A stretch of DNA of 64,000 nt, taken from SFWF01 sp045638145 (GTDB lineage Bacteria; Bacillota; Clostridia; Oscillospirales; Acutalibacteraceae). The position numbers and the translations under genes were made by a program. Shown piece after piece: positions 15,101 through 24,442 of the stretch (positions are counted from its first letter, which is position 1; each line of letters starts with the position of its first letter). The stretch covers positions 62,001 to 126,000 of the forward strand of contig JAZUAU010000024.1 in NCBI GenBank assembly GCA_045638145.1, written 5' to 3'. Below the pieces are notes generated by a model. It did no database searches and was not told the DNA's origin. It saw only the letters and a program-made list of their open reading frames with translations.

Positions 15101-17506
15101 TTATTTTACAACGATATTTACAAGCTTTTTAGGAACGTAGAGCTGTTTAATTACAGTCTTGCCTTCGACCTCTTTAGCAACTGCAGGGTCAGCAAGTGCT
15201 AAAGCGATTGCAGCATCACTTTCGATATCGGCGGAAACATTAAGTCTTGCCTTAATCTTTCCATTTACCTGAGCTACGATTTCTACAGATGCATCAATAC
15301 ACTTTGCAGGGTCATATTCGGGCCATTTAGCTTCATTTAGCATACCCTCAAAGCCTGCATTTACCCAAAGCTCTTCGGTAATATGAGGAGCAAAGGGATT
15401 GAGGAGGAGAAGAAGGGTTCTAAATTCGCCTTTTGTAACGCTGCCAACGGCATTGATATCATTAAGCAGAGCCATCATTGCAGAAATAGCAGTGTTCATC
15501 TTAAGTGTTTCTATGTCCTCTGTAACCTTTTTGATGGTCTTATTGAAGGCAACCTCAAGCTTAGCTGAATATCCGTCGCCGTCAACCACGTTTTCACCGA
15601 GTGCCCAAACCTTTTCAAGGAAGCGCTTACAGCCCTTTATAGAGTCAGACTTCCAAGGTGCGGCTTTTTCAAAGTCACCGATGAACATTTCGTACATACG
15701 CATTGTATCTGCACCGTATTCTTTTACGATATCATCGGGGTTAACAACATTACCGCGTGACTTTGACATCTTCTCGCCGTTTTCACCAAGAATCATACCG
15801 TGGCTTGTTCTTTTTGTATAGGGCTCGGGATTAGGTACAACACCTATATCGTAGAGGAATCTGTGCCAGAATCGGCTGTAAAGAAGGTGGAGTGTCGTAT
15901 GCTCCATACCGCCGTTATACCAGTCAACGGGTCCCCAATACTCAAGGGCTTCCTTGGAAGCAATAGCCTCGTCATTGTGAGGGTCACAGTAACGGAGGAA
16001 GTACCAAGAAGAGCCTGCCCATTGTGGCATAGTATCGGTTTCTCTTTCTGCCTTGCCGCCGCACTTGGGACAGGTTGTGTTTACCCAATCGGTAATCTTT
16101 GAAATGGGAGATTCTCCGTTGTCGGTAGGTTCATAGGACTCAACGTTCGGAAGAACGAGAGGAAGCTCGCTTTCGGGTACGGTAACGTATCCACACTTTT
16201 CGCAATGAACAACGGGAATGGGCTCTCCCCAATATCTCTGACGAGAGAATACCCAGTCACGAAGCTTATAATTTACCTTTAACTGACCGAGGTTGCGCTC
16301 ACTGAGCCACTCGGTAATCTTTTCCTTTGCCTCGTCTACGGTAAGTCCGTTAAGGAAGCCAGAATTTACCATCATACCGCTTGCGCAGTCGGTATATGCC
16401 TCCTCTTCAGGGTTACCTCCCGCTACAACCTCAATAATCGGAAGGTCGAATTTCTTTGCAAATTCCCAGTCACGGGTATCATGTGCAGGTACAGCCATAA
16501 TTGCGCCTGTACCGTAGGAAATAAGTACGTAGTCGGAAATGAAAATCGGAATTTCATTTCCGTTAACAGGGTTTATAGCCTTGACTCCCTCAAGGCAAAC
16601 ACCCGTCTTATCTTTTGCCATTTCGGTACGCTCAAAATCACTTTTCCGAGCAGCGGCATCTTGATATGACTTTATTTCTTCGAGATTATCGAGCTTATCT
16701 TCCCATTTTTTAAGAAGAGGATGCTCGGGCGACATAACCATATAAGTAGCACCGAAGAGCGTGTCTGCACGGGTAGAGAAAACGAGAAGGTCATCCCCTG
16801 CTGTTGTCGCAAACTTAATTTCAGTACCTGTCGAGCGTCCAATCCAGTTCCTCTGCTGGGTCTTTACACGGTCGATAAAATCAACGTCATTAAGTCCGTC
16901 AAGAAGCTTTTCGGCATAATCGGTAATTTTAAGCATCCACTGGCTTTTATTCTTACGGATAACATCACTACCACAACGTTCACAAACACCGCCAACAACC
17001 TCTTCGTTTGCAAGAACGCACTTACATGAGGTACACCAGTTAACAGCCATCTCCTGCTTGTATGCAAGACCATTCTCAAAAAGCTTTATAAAAATCCACT
17101 GTGTCCACTTATAGTAAGAGGGGTCTGTGGTATTAATCTCTGCCGACCAGTCGAAGGAGAATCCGAGGGATTTAAGTTGTTTCTTAAAGTTAGCAACGTT
17201 ACTTTCGGTAACGATTGCTGGATGTATATGATTCTTTATAGCAAAGTTTTCGGTTGGAAGACCGAAAGCATCCCAACCCATGGGATAAAGAACATTATAG
17301 CCCTGAAGGCGCTTTTTGCGCGCAATAATATCAAGGGCAGTATAGGAACGGGGGTGTCCTACGTGAAGTCCTTGTGCAGAAGGATAAGGGAACTCCACAA
17401 GTCCGTAGAATTTGGGTAAAGTGAAGTCATTCTTTCTTGCGAATGTCTGCTTTTCATCCCAAATATCCTGCCATTTCTTTTCAATTTCACCGTAATTATA
17501 ATGCAT
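15101..17506 (-). CDS. leuS: leucyl-tRNA synthetase
   Basis: An 801-residue class I synthetase. The HIGH-type motif is in GLHVGHPRSYT, the KMSKS motif in EKMSKSRGN, and a zinc-binding insert has CTSCKCVL and CERCG pairs. The editing domain lies between. The reading frame opens at a TTG nine bases upstream, but ATG 17506 was chosen because AGAGGTTG is correctly spaced for it. The start directly abuts the end of rsfS, so the two are translationally coupled. It is the last gene of the long minus-strand run. No T-box leader is present in front of it. Confidence 0.97.
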   Translation of the reverse strand: MHYNYGEIEKKWQDIWDEKQTFARKNDFTLPKFYGLVEFPYPSAQGLHVGHPRSYTALDIIARKKRLQGYNVLYPMGWDAFGLPTENFAIKNHIHPAIVTESNVANFKKQLKSLGFSFDWSAEINTTDPSYYKWTQWIFIKLFENGLAYKQEMAVNWCTSCKCVLANEEVVGGVCERCGSDVIRKNKSQWMLKITDYAEKLLDGLNDVDFIDRVKTQQRNWIGRSTGTEIKFATTAGDDLLVFSTRADTLFGATYMVMSPEHPLLKKWEDKLDNLEEIKSYQDAAARKSDFERTEMAKDKTGVCLEGVKAINPVNGNEIPIFISDYVLISYGTGAIMAVPAHDTRDWEFAKKFDLPIIEVVAGGNPEEEAYTDCASGMMVNSGFLNGLTVDEAKEKITEWLSERNLGQLKVNYKLRDWVFSRQRYWGEPIPVVHCEKCGYVTVPESELPLVLPNVESYEPTDNGESPISKITDWVNTTCPKCGGKAERETDTMPQWAGSSWYFLRYCDPHNDEAIASKEALEYWGPVDWYNGGMEHTTLHLLYSRFWHRFLYDIGVVPNPEPYTKRTSHGMILGENGEKMSKSRGNVVNPDDIVKEYGADTMRMYEMFIGDFEKAAPWKSDSIKGCKRFLEKVWALGENVVDGDGYSAKLEVAFNKTIKKVTEDIETLKMNTAISAMMALLNDINAVGSVTKGEFRTLLLLLNPFAPHITEELWVNAGFEGMLNEAKWPEYDPAKCIDASVEIVAQVNGKIKARLNVSADIESDAAIALALADPAVAKEVEGKTVIKQLYVPKKLVNIVVK

Positions 17507-17507
17507 A

Positions 17508-17876
17508 TTAATCAACCTCTCTTGCGTTATCGAGAATATCTTCTAAATCTAAAACATCTCCGTCTGCCCACATACGGTCAAGATTATAATACTCGCGTGC
17601 GTCAGCAGTAAAAATGTGAATAATTACACCCATATATTCGAGTAACAACCAGCCTGTTGCCTTGCCCTCAATATGGTCGGACTTAAATCCTGCCGCTTCT
17701 AACTTTTCCTCAACCTCTTCAGCTAAAGCCTTAATATGGCTCTGCGAGGTGGCAGTAGCTATAATAAAATATTCAGCAATTACGGTCAGCTCGCCAACGT
17801 GAATTGCATTTATATTGCGCGCTTTCTTGTTATTTAGCGCATTTACTGCTATTTCAATAATTTTATCGCTGTTCAA
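17508..17876 (-). CDS. rsfS: ribosomal silencing factor RsfS
   Basis: A 122-residue member of the RsfS/Iojap family, which binds ribosomal protein L14 and blocks 30S-50S joining under starvation. Typical segments are EYFIIATATSQSH and a C-terminal region ending REYYNLDRMWADGD. The start is a TTG after GTGAGGT. It lies between nadD-yqeK and leuS, the conserved neighbourhood of this gene in Firmicutes. Confidence 0.94.
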   Translation of the reverse strand: MNSDKIIEIAVNALNNKKARNINAIHVGELTVIAEYFIIATATSQSHIKALAEEVEEKLEAAGFKSDHIEGKATGWLLLEYMGVIIHIFTADAREYYNLDRMWADGDVLDLEDILDNAREVD

Positions 17877-17888
17877 AATATAACCTCA

Positions 17889-19052
17889 CTAATTGATTTT
17901 TGATTTAAAGAATTCATAAGCCGAAAGTGTATCAGGATGAACTGTAGCACCCATACCTTCAAGGTCTTTGATAGTGTAATTAAGCGCGTAAACCGCAGCT
18001 TCTTCCAGAGATTTATTGGTTAATCCCCTCATAACCTCAACGTCGGGATAGTTTCGGTCGCGAGATGTAAAGTCAGCTATAAATATAATAAGCTCTAAAA
18101 GGCTCATATCAGCCTTTCCCGTTGTGTGGTATCTTACCGAGCTGATTATTTCATCATCGTCAATCCTTAAAACATTCTCAAGATAAGCCGCACCGGTTAT
18201 AGCATGCCATAATTTCGGCGCATTCTTTTCAGTATCGCTAAGTATTATATCAAAGTCCCGCACAATCTGCAAGTGTTCTTCTCGTTTAAAATTTTTAGTA
18301 ATATCGTGAAGTAGTCCTGCGAGATATGCTCTATCTGAATCGGCACCGTATTTTAGTGCCAAACGCCGCGCTTCATCGGCAACACATAGAGAATGATTAT
18401 ATCTGTAATCGTCAAGCTTTTCTTTGATAATGCTCTTATAGCTTTGATAATCGTACACACCGTTTTCTACGATATAATCAAAAACCTTTTTCGATAATAG
18501 ATGCTCTGAGCTATTATTGTTTAATAAAGCTTCACGAATTTTGGTTGAAGAAACCTCTGTGATATTCTTCTCTATAAGAGTAACATCTGCGCCTTCAATT
18601 TTGAGCGATTCGAGAGCTTCATTAAAATCCGAAGTATCTTCCCCTACCCTTTTAAAAACAAGCAAAGAGGCTAAATTCAAAATCTCTTTATATCTTCTCC
18701 ATGTGTTAAAAGAGGTAAGCATATCGCCGCCGATAACAAGATAAATCTTATACTCATTATAAACCTTTGCCAGCTCTTTCAAGGTATCTACGGTATAACT
18801 CTTACCCTCTCTTTCAAGTTCGAGCTTGCAAACCTCTGCTTTACCTTGATCTTGTACCGCAATAAGGCACATATTTACTCTGTCAGCATCTTTTGCAAGA
18901 AAATTGACAGATTTATGGGGCGGAAATTTAGAAGGTATAACGAGCAATTTTTCAATAAAAGAAAGCTCGCATATTGCCGCTATCATCTCTTCGTGCCCAA
19001 TATGAATAGGGTTAAAGGTTCCGCCGAAAACTGCTAATGCAGGTTTTTTCAT
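17889..19052 (-). CDS. nadD: fused nicotinate-nucleotide adenylyltransferase (NadD) and YqeK HD-domain hydrolase
   Basis: A 387-residue two-domain protein. Residues 1-200 are NadD, with GGTFNPIHIGHEEM (HxGH) and the C-terminal VSSTKIREAL; it adenylates nicotinate mononucleotide in NAD synthesis. Residues 205-387 are an HD-domain of the YqeK type, with HSLCVADEA, the HD pair in LLHDITKN, and HAITGA and HTTG histidines; YqeK proteins hydrolyse diadenosine tetraphosphate. In Bacillus these are separate adjacent genes; here one uninterrupted frame joins them. No internal stop or frameshift is seen. The order yhbY, nadD, yqeK, rsfS is the conserved Firmicute one. Confidence 0.93.
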   Translation of the reverse strand: MKKPALAVFGGTFNPIHIGHEEMIAAICELSFIEKLLVIPSKFPPHKSVNFLAKDADRVNMCLIAVQDQGKAEVCKLELEREGKSYTVDTLKELAKVYNEYKIYLVIGGDMLTSFNTWRRYKEILNLASLLVFKRVGEDTSDFNEALESLKIEGADVTLIEKNITEVSSTKIREALLNNNSSEHLLSKKVFDYIVENGVYDYQSYKSIIKEKLDDYRYNHSLCVADEARRLALKYGADSDRAYLAGLLHDITKNFKREEHLQIVRDFDIILSDTEKNAPKLWHAITGAAYLENVLRIDDDEIISSVRYHTTGKADMSLLELIIFIADFTSRDRNYPDVEVMRGLTNKSLEEAAVYALNYTIKDLEGMGATVHPDTLSAYEFFKSKIN

Positions 19053-19054
19053 AA

Positions 19055-19348
19055 CTATTTTACCAACTTGATAGATTTATTATTTAAGGATTCTCTGTAA
19101 AGAATGATTCGAGAACCTATTACCTGAACAACATCTGCGCCAATCTTTTTGGCTATGGAATCAGCCGCCTCACGCGAAGTTATGGGGCAGGTTTCGAGTG
19201 TTCTTATTTTTATAAGCTCACGAGCTTCAAGCGCATCATCAATCTGCTTTAGGGTCTGCTCGCTGATTCCGCCTTTACCAATCTGCAGAATGGTGTCTAA
19301 AGAATTTGCAAGTCCACGAAGCTGTGCTCTCTGTCTTGAATTTAACAT
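19055..19348 (-). CDS. yhbY: ribosome-associated RNA-binding protein YhbY (CRM domain)
   Basis: A protein of about 97 residues consisting of a single CRM RNA-binding domain, with LQIGKGG (the GxxG-like loop) and VVQVIGSRIILYR. YhbY/YqeI proteins associate with the large ribosomal subunit during assembly. ATG 19348 was preferred to the GTG at 19360 because AGGTGA sits eight bases before it and family members start close to the NSRQRAQLR segment. It overlaps or touches rdgB upstream and nadD downstream. Confidence 0.9.
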   Translation of the reverse strand: MLNSRQRAQLRGLANSLDTILQIGKGGISEQTLKQIDDALEARELIKIRTLETCPITSREAADSIAKKIGADVVQVIGSRIILYRESLNNKSIKLVK

Positions 19349-19349
19349 A

Positions 19350-19946
19350 TTATTTTTCACCTAAAATTTCACTCAATTTTTCTTTAAGAAGGCGGAGCGC
19401 CTTTCCTCTGTGGCTGATAGAGTCTTTTTCCTCGTCTGAAATTTCACCGAAACTGCCAAGCTCCGAAATGAAAAGTACATCGTAGCCGAAGCCCTTCGTT
19501 CCCTTCATCTCAAAGGCAATTTTGCCTTCAACAGTACCATCTGCAAAAACCTTTCTACCGTCAGGAAATACACAGGCGATGCTGGAAACAAATCGTGCTG
19601 TACGCTTTTCAACCGGAACGTCTTTTAAAGCATCCAAAAGCTTTAGATTATTTTTATGGTTGTTGCAAGGCTCGCCAGCATAGCGCGCCGAATAAACACC
19701 CGGCGCACCGCCTAGAGCGTCTACGCAAAGACCCGAATCATCGGCAATAGTTGGAAGACCCGTTATTTTCATTCCTGCTTCCGCTTTAATAAGGGCATTG
19801 TCACGAAAAGTTTCTCCGTCTTCCTCTACCTCGGGAAAATCCAAATCAAAATCTCGCTCGCAAAGGGCTTTTACACCGAGCGGTGCCAAAATACGTTCGA
19901 TCTCTGCAAGCTTTTTAAGATTTTTTGTAGCTACGAAAAAGTCCAT
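19350..19946 (-). CDS. rdgB: XTP/dITP pyrophosphatase (RdgB/HAM1 family)
   Basis: A 198-residue nucleotide-pool cleaning enzyme that hydrolyses non-canonical purine triphosphates. The N-terminal FVATKNLKKLAEIE, the ADDSGLCVDALGGAPGVYSA segment region and the C-terminal FGYDVLF and SHRGKALR are family hallmarks. The start lies directly against the ftsY stop, consistent with co-translation. Confidence 0.94.
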   Translation of the reverse strand: MDFFVATKNLKKLAEIERILAPLGVKALCERDFDLDFPEVEEDGETFRDNALIKAEAGMKITGLPTIADDSGLCVDALGGAPGVYSARYAGEPCNNHKNNLKLLDALKDVPVEKRTARFVSSIACVFPDGRKVFADGTVEGKIAFEMKGTKGFGYDVLFISELGSFGEISDEEKDSISHRGKALRLLKEKLSEILGEK

Positions 19947-20861
19947 TTAGTCCTCCGTATCAAAAAGTGCATTGGTAAATGCGGCAGGGTCAAAGGGCTG
20001 AAGGTCGTCAATCTGCTCGCCTACACCGACAAACTTAACGGGTATACCCAGGTCGCGGCTAATTGGGATAACTATACCGCCCTTTGCTGTGCCGTCAAGT
20101 TTTGTAAGAACTATACCCGTGATATTAGTAACATTCGAGAATTCCCTGGCCTGATTAACCGCATTCTGTCCAGTTGCGGCGTCAAGCACCAAAAGTGCCT
20201 CAACAGATGCATTTGGAAGCTCGCGGTTGATAACTCTGTACATTTTTGCGAGCTCATCCATAAGGTTCTTTTTATTATGAAGTCTGCCTGCAGTGTCGCA
20301 GATAAGAACGTCTACACCCTTTGACTTTGCAGAAGCAATACCATCAAAGATTACTGATGCAGGGTCGGTGCCATTAACACTTTTTACAATCGGCACATCT
20401 GCTCTATTAGACCACTCTTCAAGCTGCTCGATTGCGGCGGCTCTAAAGGTATCTGCTGCGGCAAGCATAACACTCTTGCCCTCGGCTTTAAGGTGGGCAG
20501 AAAGCTTACCGATTGTTGTGGTTTTACCAACACCGTTTACTCCAATAACCAAAATAACAGAGGGCTTTGTATCGAGCCTAAGCTCGTTTTCACCGCCAAG
20601 CATTTCGCTTATTATGGTTTTAAGTGCGGCCTTAACCTCACTTGCATCCTTAATTCTTTCAGCCTTTATTTCAACACGAAGTCGGTCGCAGATTTCCTCG
20701 GCACAGGTATAGCCGATATCTGCCATTATAAGTATTTCTTCCAGCTCCTCGATTAAATCCTCATCAACCTTTGTGAAACTGCTGATAACAGAATTTACTG
20801 AATCAATAAAGCTGTTTCTTGTCTTTTGTAGTCCGGCTTTAATTTTGTCAAAAAAGCCCAT
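19947..20861 (-). CDS. ftsY: signal recognition particle receptor FtsY
   Basis: An approximately 304-residue SRP GTPase. A short N-terminal region precedes the NG domains, with the P-loop GVNGVGKTTTIGKL, DTFRAAAIEQL, DTAGRLHNKKNLM and TKLDGTAKGG. It delivers ribosome-SRP complexes to the membrane. ATG 20861 was chosen over a GTG at 20870; AGGTGATCC precedes it. The smc stop lies just before it, the standard smc-ftsY order. Confidence 0.95.
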   Translation of the reverse strand: MGFFDKIKAGLQKTRNSFIDSVNSVISSFTKVDEDLIEELEEILIMADIGYTCAEEICDRLRVEIKAERIKDASEVKAALKTIISEMLGGENELRLDTKPSVILVIGVNGVGKTTTIGKLSAHLKAEGKSVMLAAADTFRAAAIEQLEEWSNRADVPIVKSVNGTDPASVIFDGIASAKSKGVDVLICDTAGRLHNKKNLMDELAKMYRVINRELPNASVEALLVLDAATGQNAVNQAREFSNVTNITGIVLTKLDGTAKGGIVIPISRDLGIPVKFVGVGEQIDDLQPFDPAAFTNALFDTED

Positions 20862-20866
20862 TAGGA

Positions 20867-23800
20867 TCACCTATCCTCAAGTTTAAGCATTCTTTCAAGA
20901 CTTGCTACATTTAGTTCAAGCAGCTTAGAAATACCCTTTTCCTGCATTGTTACACCGTACAGCATATCTGCAGCCTCCATTGTGCCGCGGCGGTGTGTGA
21001 TGCAGATGAACTGGGTATTAAAATCGTTGCTCTTCATATAATCTGCAAATCTGTCAACATTTATGTCATCAAGTGCAGTATCTACCTCATCGAGGAAGCA
21101 GAATGGGGGTGCACTTACCCTCATAATTGCAAAGTAGATTGCAAGGGCAATAAGCGCCTTTTCGCCGCCCGAAAGTCCGTCAAGAGTGGGAACATTTTTA
21201 CCAGGTAGCTTAACTACAATATCAATACCGCTTTCAAGAACATTATCGGGGTCGGTAAACTGAAGCTTTGCGCTTCCGCCTCCAAATAGGTCTGTAAATG
21301 TCTTGGAGAAGTTTTCATTTATGCTGTTGAAGCCGACAACAAAAAGCTCCTTCATCTGTTCGGTAAGCTGTGAAATAAGCTTTCCTAGCTCGGTTCTAGA
21401 CTTTTCGATGTCGTCAAGCTGTTCCTTCATAAAGGTATAGCGCTCATTGACTTCCTTATATTCCTCAATCGCAGAAACATTAACATTTCCAAGAGAACGA
21501 ATCTTGCTTTTTACCTCGCCAAGCTGCTTTTTAGCGGTATTAAGGTCTTCTACCGGAACAAATCTTTCCTCTGCTTCGCTACGGGTCAGCTGATATTCGT
21601 CAAAGAGCTGTCTTATAACATCGTCGGTTTCCTTTGCCATATTCTCGCGACGTTCGGTAAGACGGGCAAGCTCTCCGCTAATCTTTTCACGGTCGTTTGT
21701 AAGCTCACGCTCGGATGCACGAAGCTCACTACCCGATTTTTCAATTTCGTTTCTGCGCTCGGTAAAGGATGTGATATCACTCTCGAACTGAAGACTTGCA
21801 GTTTTAAGTCCTGTGATAACCGCCTCTATTTCAAGAATTTTGGTATTAATTTCGGTATTCTTTATCTTTAAACTTTCGATTTCTGCCTCAATAATATTTA
21901 TCTTTCCACTACTCTGTGAATCATCAAGATTCAGAAGTGCAATAGCAGAATTTAGGTTTTCAATGTCTTTATTCTTCTCGATTATTGAAAGCTTAATATC
22001 GGTTATACCTGTTGTCAGCTCATCACGAGAGGCAGACATTATATCGCGACCACCGTTCATGTCAGAAACTGCGGTTTCGAGCGCCGTCTTCTCGCCCTCA
22101 AGTTTTTCAATCTCAGCGCTCTGCTCAGAAGCTGCAGCCTTAAGTGCGCTAATCTTTTCGCCAGCATTGGTCTTTTCGTCATAAAGCTCGGCAAGGGTCT
22201 TCTTAACAGTATCAAGAAGCTCGTCAACCCTCTTCAGCTCGCCGAGCGCGCGAATTTTATCTTCATTTGCGGTTTTAAGCAAATCTTCAGACGACCTTAC
22301 CTCGCCCTCAACCTTTGAAAGCTCAAGAACGGCGTCGTTATAGCCTTCGGTTTTCTTATTTTCCTTATCCTCAAGCTTTTTAACTTCATCTTTAAGTCGT
22401 AAAATTTCGCCTGAACGGGAAAGAAGTCCCGCATTCTTAATAAGCGAGCCACCGGTAAGCGAACCACCTGCGTTAATTACCTGTCCGTCAAGGGATACAA
22501 CCTTGAAACGGAACTTGAATTTGCGGGCAAGCGATACTGCAGAATCTATATCCTCCGCAACAACTGTGCCACCAAGAAGATATTTAACAATTTCGCTGTA
22601 TTTCTTATCAGAATCAACAAGATCGCTTGCGATTCCAACATAACCGTACTCATCCTCAAAGCCCGATTCTGTAAATTCTCTTGCCTTAATAGAAGAAATG
22701 GGCAGGAAGGTTGCACGACCAGAATTAGAGCTTTTGAGCATTTCAATAGCGTACTTTGCTGTGCCTTCGGTGTCGACAATAATGTTCTGTGCTGCTGTAC
22801 CTAGGGCAGTTTCAATAGCAATAGAATATTCCTTCTTAACTTTGATAAGGCGGGTAACAGGTCCGTGAACACCCTTTAGTTTACCGCTATCGGAATCCTT
22901 CATTACGGTTTTTACCGAGTGATTGAAGCCCTCCATATTCTTTTCAAGGTCTTCAAGTATCTGTACGCGGCGTCTTTTAGCCTCTATATCAAGTCTAATC
23001 CTGTCAAGCTCTTCCTTTGCCTCGTTTACAGACTCTGTTTTGTTCTTAAGGCGAAGTCTGTAGCCGTTAAGTGAGTTATTGTAGCCCGTAATATCATCCT
23101 CAATAGTGGCTATAAGCTTGTTTATACCGTCATATTCCTCACCGAGATTTTTTTCACGCTCTTGGTTTTCGGCAATCTGCGAATCAACTGTTGTGGTGCG
23201 GTTTTCTATCTCGGATACTGCGGCTGTGGAAGACATTAAGGAAACGCGAAGGTCGGCAAGTGTTGATGAAAGCTCGTTTAAACGAACAACCTCAGCTTCA
23301 ATTTTGCGGGAAATATCCTCACTTTTGAGTATCATTTCAGAAAGCTCTATTTCCTTCTCAGAAAGTGCGGTATTAAGGCTTTCAATTTCTATCTTTTTAG
23401 CGGCAACAAGCTCCTGCTTTGCGGAGATTTCGGACGCTTTTTCATCCTTTGAGCTTAAAATATCCGAAATTTCGCCCTTTAATCTCTCGATAGTCTCGTT
23501 ATTGTGAAGGATATCGTTATTGCAAACCGAAATATCGCCCATAAGCTTTGCAATATTTTCGGTATATTCGGCAATTCTTCCGTGTCTGTCGTCAATTTCA
23601 GCCGAGAAACGCGCAAAATCTGCCGAATTCTTTTCATTTACAAGGTCGAATTCGGTCAGCTTATCGTCAATTTCTTTATACTGTGCGCGTGCAATTGCAA
23701 TTTTATCATCGTGTGCCTGCAAAACAGCCTTTGAATTGTTGATGATATTGAGCCAAATACCAATATCAAGCTGTTTCTTTTCGGCAGCTAAAAGAAGAAA

Positions 23801-24442
23801 CTTTTCTGCCCTTTCGCTCTGGTCCTTAAGGGGGCCTATACGGGATTCAAGCTCCTTTAAAATATCTAGAAGCCGAACTAAATTCTCCTCCGCTGCGGCA
23901 AGCTTTCTCTCCGCATCGGTCTTTCTGTATCTGTAACGAGAAATACCCGAAGCCTCTTCAAAAATATCACGACGTTCCTGAGACTTAGAGCTGATGATAG
24001 AATCAATCTTACCCTGACCAATCATAGAATAGCCGTCACGACCAAGACCCGTATCCATAAATAACTCGTGAATATCGCGAAGGCGGACAATGTTTCCGTT
24101 TATGAGATATTCCGAATCGTGAGAACGGTAATAACGACGAGTAACCGAGACACTGTCATTGTCAAAATGTAGCTCACGGTCAGAATTATCAATATTTAAG
24201 GTAACCTCACAAAAGCCGTGGGGTTTTCTGTCGGCTGTACCACCGAAGATAACATCCTCCATAGACTGTCCGCGAAGATTCTTTGTAGACTGTTCACCGA
24301 GCACCCAACGAACGGCATCGGAGATATTACTCTTACCACTACCGTTAGGTCCAACAACGGCGGTAATACCCTTGCCAAATTTAAGTACCGTCTTGTCTGC
24401 GAAGGATTTAAAGCCCTGTACCTGAATTGACGTTAAAATCAA
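20867..24442 (-). CDS. smc: chromosome segregation protein SMC
   Basis: A 1191-residue SMC ATPase. The head has Walker A in GPNGSGKSNISDAVRW, a long coiled coil follows (about 170-510), then the flexible hinge (about 515-670, with LPISSIKA and GGSLTGGSL), a second coiled coil (about 680-1030), and the C-terminal head with signature LSGGEKALIALA and Walker B FCFLDEVDTALD. It condenses and segregates the chromosome together with ScpAB. Start is a TTG that overlaps the previous stop by four bases; the N terminus so defined matches the family exactly. Confidence 0.97.
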   Translation of the reverse strand: MILTSIQVQGFKSFADKTVLKFGKGITAVVGPNGSGKSNISDAVRWVLGEQSTKNLRGQSMEDVIFGGTADRKPHGFCEVTLNIDNSDRELHFDNDSVSVTRRYYRSHDSEYLINGNIVRLRDIHELFMDTGLGRDGYSMIGQGKIDSIISSKSQERRDIFEEASGISRYRYRKTDAERKLAAAEENLVRLLDILKELESRIGPLKDQSERAEKFLLLAAEKKQLDIGIWLNIINNSKAVLQAHDDKIAIARAQYKEIDDKLTEFDLVNEKNSADFARFSAEIDDRHGRIAEYTENIAKLMGDISVCNNDILHNNETIERLKGEISDILSSKDEKASEISAKQELVAAKKIEIESLNTALSEKEIELSEMILKSEDISRKIEAEVVRLNELSSTLADLRVSLMSSTAAVSEIENRTTTVDSQIAENQEREKNLGEEYDGINKLIATIEDDITGYNNSLNGYRLRLKNKTESVNEAKEELDRIRLDIEAKRRRVQILEDLEKNMEGFNHSVKTVMKDSDSGKLKGVHGPVTRLIKVKKEYSIAIETALGTAAQNIIVDTEGTAKYAIEMLKSSNSGRATFLPISSIKAREFTESGFEDEYGYVGIASDLVDSDKKYSEIVKYLLGGTVVAEDIDSAVSLARKFKFRFKVVSLDGQVINAGGSLTGGSLIKNAGLLSRSGEILRLKDEVKKLEDKENKKTEGYNDAVLELSKVEGEVRSSEDLLKTANEDKIRALGELKRVDELLDTVKKTLAELYDEKTNAGEKISALKAAASEQSAEIEKLEGEKTALETAVSDMNGGRDIMSASRDELTTGITDIKLSIIEKNKDIENLNSAIALLNLDDSQSSGKINIIEAEIESLKIKNTEINTKILEIEAVITGLKTASLQFESDITSFTERRNEIEKSGSELRASERELTNDREKISGELARLTERRENMAKETDDVIRQLFDEYQLTRSEAEERFVPVEDLNTAKKQLGEVKSKIRSLGNVNVSAIEEYKEVNERYTFMKEQLDDIEKSRTELGKLISQLTEQMKELFVVGFNSINENFSKTFTDLFGGGSAKLQFTDPDNVLESGIDIVVKLPGKNVPTLDGLSGGEKALIALAIYFAIMRVSAPPFCFLDEVDTALDDINVDRFADYMKSNDFNTQFICITHRRGTMEAADMLYGVTMQEKGISKLLELNVASLERMLKLEDR

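Noticed and set aside
17507..17900. T-box leader for leuS
   Set aside because: leuS is the last gene of an operon and directly abuts rsfS; there is no room for a leader.
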